Positions 55,825 through 64,000 of a stretch of DNA of 64,000 nucleotides are shown here, one piece after another. Under the pieces are notes generated by a model. The model was not told the origin of the DNA. It saw only the letters and a list, made by a program, of their open reading frames with translations, and did no database searches. Each line of letters starts with the position of its first letter. The first letter of the stretch is position 1. Origin of the DNA: Paramacrobiotus metropolitanus (lineage: Eukaryota > Tardigrada > Eutardigrada > Parachela > Macrobiotidae); NCBI RefSeq assembly GCF_019649055.1, contig NW_026570291.1, positions 372,001 to 436,000 of the forward strand, read 5' to 3'. The position numbers and the translations under genes are program-made.

Positions 55825-58458
55825 ATGATTGCTTGGTTCCTTGGTATCTTGATTATCCTGCTTTTGGTGGCGATTATGTTCAATTCACTGCGGATTTGGA
55901 AGGACCAGCGCCTTCCACCTTCGCCGTTTACCGGTATAAGCTTTAACATGTGCTTTTTTGAATAAGATCTCGTACTAGTTGCATAAATTTGCAAAAATCT
56001 CACGAGGAATGTAGACCATCGAATAATATTATTATATATAATTAGTATTTCCCCTTGTTAAACCTTACGTGACATTATGCAGTGTTGGCTGTGTATAACG
56101 CTGCACTTCGGGAAAAATGAAGGCAACGTCTTACGTTTGTGCCCTAAACTGTTCTGGATTTAATGGAATAAAATTTCGCTGCAACTAACCAATCGCAAAT
56201 CGGTATTAAACTTGAGTTGTAAGCTATGCATTGGGTGTACCGATAATAATATCTGTATGTGAAATGATAATTATAAACTATAATATAGCATGGCCCATAA
56301 TTGGGAACGTTCTCCATCTCGGTCAACTGCCGCACCTGAAATTGATGGAAATGTCCCAGCGCTATGGACCTATTCTTCGACTAAAACTGGGATCGGATGT
56401 GGCGGTAGTCTTTAGTGACTACGAACTACTAAAAAAGGCCTTCAGCCAAGACGAAACCAGCGGGCGCCCGAGAAACACAATCACCGACGTGATGATTGGA
56501 AATAATACAGGTACGCACACCTATTTAAAATATTAAAATTAAAAATAACATACCATATTTTACTATTGCAGAATATTTTAAGTTAAAATATTATACAATA
56601 ATAAAATATTATAAAATATAAAAATATTATTATAATATTTAGGACTCATATTCAGTGACGGCAATTTGTGGAAGGAGCACCGACGATTCGCCTTATCCAC
56701 ACTGCGCGACTTAGGAATGGGTAAATCCTGGTTGCAGGAGCAAATTCTCGATGAAGCCGACCGGTTGGTAAGAGCGCTCGCCGCCACTCAGGGTCAACCG
56801 ACGGATCCCCTGCATTTGGTGACGAACACGATCTCCAATATTATTTGCGCAGCGGCAGTTGGGAAACGCTATAACTACGACGATGAATACTTCCGTGCTC
56901 TTCTGCGCAACGAACGAAGCTTCGTCCAGATGTTCAACCAGATCAGCATGCTGGACCTTTTCCCTGTTCTGCGATTCGTGCCACCTTTTCGAACTCTCTA
57001 CAAGAAACGACTGGAAGTTACGCAGATTCGGTATGCTCATATTGCAGCGGTCATTGACGAGGCAAAAAAATCCCCACTGGACAATGGTGACAAAATGGAC
57101 TACGTTAACATGTTTCTGAGCGAACAGCGTCGCCAACGGGAAAGCGGTGTTGCCAACAGCACTTTCGATGGTACGGTACTGATAAAATGTGCGAACAATA
57201 CTAGTATTGTTCGCATATATTTATTATTACTAGCACACAAATATAACATTATATACTTGTGTACAGTAACTTTAATATAGATATATTCTTTCTAAAAACC
57301 GTTGGGTTGTGAGATCTAGCTCTGTATTGTTTCTATGTACAAAAAACATAATAATTATTTCGTTCGTCTTAATGATCTAACTTTCCAACTTTTAATGTGT
57401 ACAGCGCTTATTTTAATTCGTACGTACGGATGGATGTACGTACGAATATACAATAACAATAAGTATGGATGTACAATAACTTTATTAGTAAACGAAGCCA
57501 GTGTAATCCACTACACTACGGTGTACGAGTATGTGCATTTCATTCTGTTCATGCTAGATGAACAGCTCCTGCATTCCATTGCCGATCTTTTTGGAGCTGG
57601 AACGGAAACCACTTCGAACACAATTTTATTTGGATTGCTATTTATGGTCGAGAACCCGGCAGTTTTTAGACGAGTACAAGACGAGCTGGATACAGTTGCG
57701 TCGAAGAACGAACCAATTCTCCTGGAGCATAAAGGTCATTCTTGCAATAAAGGAATCCGTTAAAATTTGAACATTTATCATTACTGCACGCTAACATCAG
57801 ATGTTTAGTAGTACAATATAATATGTGGGTGCTGAATAAGCAGTGCGAGGTGTCGATTAGGTCATCTGCCCTACACTGAAGCAACCATCTTGGAAATCCA
57901 GCGCCTTAATCCCATTGTTCCCTTGGGTGTCCTGCATCGGTCAATGGAACCTACGAACATCAACGGCTACCGTATTCCTGCTAATACTCTCCTGATGTCT
58001 AACATCTATGCCATTCATCACGATCCAAAGCTGTGGAATGACCCGGAGGCATTCGATCCGTCGCGTTTTCTGGATAACAGCGGCAGATTTAACAGATCTC
58101 CACACGTAATCCAGTTCTCAGTCGGTAGGTGGAAATTATATTTCGCAATTCGTATTTTTATTCCTTTAGCAAAGCATTTGTTATTATTGCTCTCGATCTT
58201 CCTTGAAGGGCAAACTGTAGTAATCAATTCGGTTTTGTAGATGAAGTTCAACATTTTGTCTGTAAATAATGTTTAGGAAAACGGGCTTGCCTTGGAGAAT
58301 CACTGGCTCTAATGGAACTATTCCTGGTTTTTGCTAATATCCTTCACAAGTTTGACATCGCAGTTCCAGAAGGATCACATGTTTCTTGGAAAAATGTCAC
58401 AGTGAACATCACCGCAATGCCAAACCCTTTTCGATTGATTTTCGAACGACGTACTTAA
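55825..58458 (+). CDS. Cytochrome P450, clan 2 type, gene 2 (493 aa)
   Basis: Exons are 55825-55933, 56289-56510, 56643-57170, 57558-57734, 57861-58124 and 58277-58458 (1482 nt; phase 1 introns). Anchor MIAWFLGILIILLLVAIMF, hinge LPPSP, WPIIGN, I-helix FGAGTETTS (298-306), E357-I-Q-R360, FDPSRFLD, heme loop FSVGKRACLGE with Cys438. Exons 3-6 have exactly the same lengths as in gene 1 (528, 177, 264, 182 nt), so the pair is a tandem duplication with diverged protein sequence. The exon 4 donor (AAAG|GTCATT) is weaker than the others. A candidate ATTAAA polyadenylation signal lies at about 58482. ER monooxygenase, substrate unknown. Confidence 0.9.
57190..57215. repeat. Perfect 26-bp palindrome in P450 gene 2 intron 3
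   Basis: TGCGAACAATACT followed by its exact reverse complement. It could be a target for a binding factor, a hairpin in the pre-mRNA, or the scar of a small transposon. Confidence 0.6.
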
Positions 58459-59172
58459 ATTAAATGTTATAGCGAGAAATTATTAAACTTGTGAGTCATG
58501 CGGGGCTAAAAATGGCACCGTATACCGAAGTAGCGGCGATTACCTTATAAGTTCGGGCCTGTTCGGCTAGCACAATGGATAGCCTTTTTGCATGACCTAC
58601 AGAGTGCGTGTAGATAAGTGTAGAAATTCCGTTTTTTTACTACGATAAGATTTTGGATGGCGGAACACCGGATACAGAATTTAATAGTCGCACACTCGTT
58701 TTTTTCCGTTCGACAAGTTTAGAAATAAATCTGATCAACGAACTGGAATAAATATACGCAAGGGAACATATTTATTCTGCAAGCAAACATTTTACTTATT
58801 ATATATGTGCACTTCGATGAGTTCGCATGCCGAATACAGTGCGGTCGTTATACAAGTGATGCACAAGTTCTTAAAAAATCACCGGTTTTCACAATACTGG
58901 AGCAGTGCAAAAAATCCATATTAAAGCGTGTTGTTAATGTCCGGATTGCGAAAAATATCGAAGTGGTACAGAAGTGATAGGCTTGACCCGCAGACCATTC
59001 AGCTGGTACTTTACAATACATGCACTGGTTTGCTGGTTTGCTTACTAGTAAGCCTTCAGCTGCATTAGTTTAAATTAAAATCGTGCGCGTACGTTCATGG
59101 CCAGTTATATATCAGAAAATGTTTGCTAAATGTATTCCACTCTTTACCTTGCAGATGACAGTTATTGAGCAT

Positions 59173-59734
59173 GGTACCAATTATGCACGAATTCTTTTGT
59201 TTACTCCTAAACCCTTTTTTCTCTTGTTTTATGATGTCTGTGTCAATCGATTGGCCGAAGGCGAGCAACATGATTCGGTTATGGCTGTTACCAAAGTTTA
59301 ATGCATTCAGGTGTGCCAAGTCTCATTATGGACCGATCTCTTTCAGATTTTGCATGTCACATAACCACGAAGAACCTTTTACACCGATCCACTGTTCTAG
59401 CATGTTTTCAAATTTTAAAATGAATTTCAAAAATTTTAAAATTCATTTTAAAATTTGAAAAAAATTGTGGAAGTCTGGATCGGTGTAAAAACGATCTTCA
59501 TGGCCATGCATTTACATGCAAAATTTGAAGGAGATCGGTCCATAATGAGACTTTGGTACACCTGAAAGCATTTAAACTATTGGGAATTTTCAGCCATAAC
59601 TCCCGAACCGGATGTTGCGCGCAAACGGTTTTCAGCCTGTGTATACAAATCATTTGACTACAGAATGTCATAAAACTAGAGAAAAACGGTTTGAGTGCGA
59701 AAGGAAAGATTGCATACATGAATTTGGTACCATG
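59173..59734. repeat. Long imperfect fold-back element (about 560 bp)
   Basis: Two arms of roughly 260 bp, diverged but alignable end to end: CATGGTACCAA at the outer ends, TTTATGA, ATGGCTG, CATTCAGGTGT/TTTCAGGTGT, ATTATGGACCGATCTC and TTACACCGATCCA. They meet at an A/T palindrome (AAATTTTAAAAT, 59410-59462). No ORF. It could be a fold-back transposon or MITE, or a source of double-stranded RNA. Confidence 0.7.
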
Positions 59735-59954
59735 TACCGGGCCACTTCCCTTAATAACACCGACATTATTCTAGCAATAGCTCCAGAACTGAGCCCTGAT
59801 AGCTTGGTAGTGGTACGTACCTCTGTACAAAATATTTTAATATGCGGCAAACTACAGGATTTATAAGCTTAGCTTCCCGCAGATTGTTTTATTTCTCAAA
59901 ACAATTCAGTAGTCTGAAACTGATCTTACAAGATAATATTATAAATTTTTCATG

Positions 59955-60283
59955 GTACTGTAGCCGTACAAATCAGATCTGGAATGTTACAGTAATAATG
60001 ATGAGCATTTCATTGGTGCTAGTTGATGCGGAAACATCTGAAGTTGTACTTGTACGAATCTTCACTTTTATCGTGGATTTCTAGACTGGTTTGGGAAATG
60101 TCTAACTGATCTAAAATCATTCTTGCTCTTGCCCTTGCCCTTGCCCTTCTCCAATGTTTTTCTACGATAAAAGTGAAGATTCGTACAAGTACAAATTCAG
60201 ATGTTTCCGCATCAACTAGCACCAATGAAATGCTCATCATTATTACTGTAACATTCCAGATCTGATTTGTACGGCTACAGTAC
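59955..60283. repeat. Near-perfect hairpin with 120-bp arms
   Basis: Arms 59955-60074 and 60164-60283 are reverse complements with one mismatch found by eye (GAAGTTG versus GAATTTG). The loop of about 89 bp contains a CTTGCC/GCCCTT tandem. High arm identity implies a recent origin or gene conversion. TTTATTTCTCAA occurs on both sides (about 59887 and 60284). Confidence 0.8.
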
Positions 60284-61226
60284 TTTATTTCTCAATATGT
60301 ACAAGGCGAGCTTCGCTCAACAAATACAGTATATAAAAGATATAAATTATTACGTATGTATAATGTAAGCACGAATAACTGACCAATAATTTGTAAAACT
60401 CGTGTTTACAATAGTTCCGGTCAGCAGTGCATCCATAGTGGGGTACGCTCCGCCTTCTGCGGCGCTGCTGTCCAACCGCAGTGCGCATAGTGCAATTATC
60501 CGCGCACGAGCGCCTCCGCCGGCCGGATTGGCGGGCAAAATCGTAAAGGCGTAACGTAATAGCGTTACGTCTCGGTGCCGGCTCAGCTGGCGCACCAAAA
60601 TGATGTGTTTGTACCGGTTTTTGTTCCTGTGCAGTCGATGTATTCTCCTTTCAACTCCGACTGCATTCCCATCTGTATTGTTAATTTTGTCCAAATGATA
60701 ACCGATCAGCATCGTTAGTACACACGTCTGTGTTGAAATACAACTGACCACACATTTTGGCAGTGCATTCAGCCGATTTTATTCAGTTTGCGGATTCCGT
60801 ATCCAGAGTTGTCGGTGAACATCGGAATAGTTTTTAATCCGCATACTCTGTCAGTTGAATGTGGATTATCGAGGGAAACTATATGGGATATCGGCGTTCG
60901 TTGTTCTTTGTATAAAAACTCCCGGCATTGACCAGTGGATTATCGGCCGTGATTGAGCAACCGCCATTCAGAGCTGCCATAATCCCCGAATTTGAGTAGC
61001 TCTCCTGTTTTCGGTTGCCGTGAGCGCTCGAGAGAGTAGTGTCACACTCAAAAAATAGCAACAAACCACAGTGTTCATCTATGAATTCAAGCGTGAGAAA
61101 TTGTGGTTAAACACACTGACAGCGGCGTGTATATACAATTATACAGACTACAGTCCAATCGATCATGGAGTGTTGGGGAGGTTTTTTCTGGTGTGAAAAC
61201 CATCAACCTATCTCTGTTGGTCAATA

Positions 61227-61501
61227 ATGCGCCGCGGAAGAGGCCGGGCCCTGCTGCCCGTTGTTCTCTTCATTATCTGTACTTTAAATCGATATATTTA
61301 TGGCATATCGCCGGGATTATTCGATGGCTCCGTCCGGGACAATATTGTGACCACACCGAACTACTGGAGCCGCAGTAATTTCGGATTATCGATCATTTGT
61401 CCGCGGGAATGCGCCTGTAATGACCAACTGACCAGTATTGATTGCAGTAAACGTCGACTGAAACGGATACCCAGTCCGTTTCCGGTGCAAGTTGAAAAAT
61501 T
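61227..61501 (+). CDS. Leucine-rich-repeat protein, first coding exon (partial gene)
   Basis: ATG 61227 opens a signal peptide (MRRGRGRALLPVVLFIICTLN), then about 35 residues without known domain, and an LRR N-terminal cap: CPRECACNDQLTSIDCSKR with four cysteines (C-x3-C-x-C-x8-C spacing), followed by L-K-R-I-P-S-P-F-P and V-E-K-L, where the first repeat would start. The exon ends at AATT|GTAAGC. Such caps start secreted or cell-surface LRR proteins, often neural or developmental receptors. No further exon is visible before 64000, so intron 1 must exceed 2.4 kb. Confidence 0.75.
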
Positions 61502-64000
61502 GTAAGCACCAACTTTCCCAAATAAAGTTTAAGTATTTATTATATAATTTCTCACTCTCTATTATTTCGTTACCGGTTTTATTGTGTTCCAGAGATTTTT
61601 GCTTAACTATGAATTTGAGACAATTTTTTTTAGTTTTTTTCTGCCCAGCTCGCCTATGTTGCATTTATATGCATTTTGCTTATATTGGTTATATATACGT
61701 ATAAATTATTAAAATAGTTGAAAAATTGTTTAAGCAAATTTTCGGATTATAACTCTTGTACATAAATGGTCCTTTTATGAGCAGCAATGATTAAGGGATG
61801 AAATTAGCGATTAACTTGTCATGGGCGTTGATAAGGGAAACGGGGGAATGCGTGCGCGACTGTGTGTGTGTGTACGATGCGGCGGCCAGTTCAGGACAGT
61901 CTGGCGGCGCACACGCGATAAAATCAACGAAATCTGTGGCGTCAGATCAGATCAGCAATAGAAACAGTCGCCTCGGCGTGGACGTGTGTGCCCGGCACAT
62001 TCATGATGCGATTACGCTAATGCAGGCGCATAGTGGAGAGGTTATTTCAGGTGATCCCAGACGTTTCCTCAATGACACTATCCGCCCGTAGCATCGGGCC
62101 AAATTAGTTCCACTTCTGCCCAGATAGCTTTCTAAAAAGATCATATTGATGAAATTATAAAATATACATTGTCGTATTTTAAGAACCACAGCAGGAACTA
62201 AACGCCAGCTTAAACGCACGCTTCCCTTAATCGGCAATTTTGTTAATAAAATAGCCACTTGTTTTACAGACTTTTAAATTTTCTAGTTCTTTCATTTAGC
62301 AGAAAATTATAAAATATATTTTTATATATTAGCAGATGCTGTGAATTCAACTAATCACAAAAAGCCGTAATTTATATTAAAATTGTGTAGGTGTACAATT
62401 CAGGTTAAAAGCTTGCATCTGACACTATTAGCATAATTAAGCTATTATGGCCGTGATTAAAACCGCAGACACAACAGCGAAAGAATGCTGGTCTTTGTTT
62501 TGCAATGGCGTGACAAAAGCCATGTGTAAGCTGACCAGCTGCGAAGAATAAACGGTGTATGGGTTTAAGTAGGCATACCAAAATATAATAAAAATGTATT
62601 GCGTGGCCTGGGCGCGCATATATACGAGTTGATGTGTATGTAGCGTACTGGCCATTTATGTCATTATTTCGTAGGCCGGCCACAGTTGTGTCCACTTAGC
62701 AATTAATTATTGACGATTTCTCCGAGGTATAATTGATGTGCTTGAAGTGTTGGCATTGTTTGCATTGACGCGCTCTAACAAATTCCAAGCTGCGTCCGTA
62801 CAACATAATCAGCTCCATTAATAATGGCCCACGCAGTACGTGCGCAGCGGTTCGTTACACTTCTTAAAATTCTTCACAGCCACTTCATTCATCAGAACTG
62901 TTTCCACGACATTGGTGTATAATATACAGTTACCTGGCTAATCTTATCGCTCTGCACTTTATGCACTTTTCCAACCGGAACAGTTTATTAGCAAATAAAT
63001 ATGAGCGATGCCCAAGTGCAGCTATCTGGGCAAATACATTACGCCATGTAATTTCAGGAAATTAAATGGTAATTTATTTGCATTGCCTGGGAGATGACCA
63101 GTCTTATCGCAGCCATGGCTCTTCGGTCCAAAACAAACAAGCAAATAATTTTACCATGTTTACAACATTGATTATTATAATTTTATATTTCCGTTGTTAA
63201 AAAATTTAAAGATTTAATGGGCTGATTTATAAATACATTTTCTCGCTTTTGAAATACTGGATTAACAAATTTTAAAAACGTATACTTGTGAGTGCTTTCT
63301 AGAGTTATTTTGTGATCAGATTCGTAATTGTGTTTGATGATTTGTTTATGGATGTCGGAGCCGGGTTGCAGGGAAAGCGGCTCGTAAAATGGTCAAAAGG
63401 GAATTACGAGCATGTCCTACATAAGCCGCCATTAATTCGGTACTAGAAAGCTCGTTGGCCAGGGCGTAGGATATTGCTCATTAATTGCGGGTTCCTGTGG
63501 GAGGAAGGAGCCGGATAGATTGGCGCGCAGGAAATGTGCACTGACTGCATATCGCAAATCGGCGCCCCGGTACTTGTTTCGTACCGGCACTCGCGGCACA
63601 TCCATCGTCAAACTGCCATGGCGCGCTTTTTTTCTCAAGATCCGCTCCGGCCTGCCATATACAGTCCAAAATGTGTACTCCACATTTGGCAGTGTTTTTT
63701 CGCACACACTTTATGTTTTCTTACATGTCAGTAGCCCGATACTTAATGGGTTGAGTTGATTGAGGTTGCGCATCGTAAAGGTCCACTTTACACATTCTCA
63801 CACAGCGACACAGTCACACACTACGCTCTTCTGTTTGAACTGCCCCAACGCCGGCGCACATAACAAACACACACGCGCACGCCAGATTTACGGCTTGTTT
63901 ATTTATTTGAAAATGTTTTTTATTGGTGTGCCTACATCACGAAGTTGTGTGCGCTGCGGAGTGGGAAGATGTTGCACTGCAATGTGAAAAAAATTAGCAC
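61502..64000. other. Presumed long first intron of the LRR gene
   Basis: No exon that continues the LRR protein is recognised. The ORF at 61798-62091 and the frames near 63432-63759 look like chance ORFs in GC-richer DNA. A short (GT)n run lies at 61862-61872. Confidence 0.4.

Larger units (their letters stand above)
58459..61226. other. Non-coding interval with two fold-back elements
   Basis: No exon is recognised. It holds inverted-repeat elements at 59173-59734 and 59955-60283. The long small ORFs here mirror each other on both strands and are artefacts of those arms. The right end is the 5' flank of the LRR gene. Confidence 0.5.

Noticed and set aside
59095-60240. Several 60-100 codon ORFs on both strands
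   Set aside because: They are mirror readings of the inverted-repeat arms.
61798-62091. 97-codon plus-strand ORF as an LRR exon
   Set aside because: No leucine-rich repeat pattern; contains a GT repeat and no fitting splice sites.
1-64000. tRNA, rRNA genes or CRISPR arrays
   Set aside because: I saw no cloverleaf with A/B boxes, no rRNA segment and no regularly spaced repeats; a tRNAscan run would settle the tRNA question.

Overview
This is a window of animal nuclear DNA. Most coding sequence is split by short GT-AG introns. The window holds rhodopsin-like GPCR genes, secreted lipocalin-like genes, beta-1,4-galactosyltransferases, clan-2 cytochrome P450s, the first exon of a leucine-rich-repeat protein, and several transposon classes. 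There are no operons or bacterial signals. The compact introns, the GPCRs with an N-R-V-W motif in place of DRY, and the gene mix fit a small ecdysozoan such as a tardigrade; that placement is an impression, not proof.

Layout. At 1-266 is the N-terminal end of a GPCR (minus strand) that runs off the window. At 699-4448 are two lipocalin-like genes (A, B; minus). At 4969-6098 is a broken GPCR (P1). At 6426-14946 is a complete, apparently intact Ty3-type LTR retrotransposon (element 1) with four ORFs: a small basic ORF0, gag, pol, and a third ORF (ORF3) with no envelope features. The 14.9-18.9 kb stretch is gene-poor and holds a piggyBac-like terminal-repeat element and another inverted repeat. 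At 18901-29343 a second GPCR gene (P2) is cut in two by a second, related Ty3 element (element 2, 19408-28743), with a 5-bp target duplication. A third GPCR copy (P3, 30579-32826) carries a nonsense codon, a frameshift and a 5'-truncated LINE with a 10-bp target duplication. At 33420-41006 are three more lipocalin-like genes (C, D, E). An intact single-exon GPCR lies at 42669-43682 (+). Two beta-1,4-galactosyltransferase genes lie at 44292-45993 and 47298-50065 (minus); the second has a likely frameshift in its membrane anchor. Two P450 genes (51462-54778, 55825-58458; +) share the same exon plan, with a 245-bp hAT-type MITE between them. The 58.5-61.2 kb stretch holds two fold-back elements, and 61227 begins an LRR gene that leaves the window.

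How the parts relate. The five lipocalin genes have the same four coding exons and the same intron phases (1, 0, 1), and the two P450s have identical lengths for exons 3-6, so both sets are local duplications. The three related GPCR copies (P1-P3) are all dead by independent lesions, two of them by transposon insertion. The two Ty3 elements share a primer-binding site, a GGGAAAA slippery heptamer at the gag/pol boundary with pol in the -1 frame, and a 3' splice site just before ORF3, which points to one lineage with a shared expression strategy. Exon coordinates were deduced by hand from GT-AG sites, reading phase and comparison between paralogs within the window; no database search was possible.
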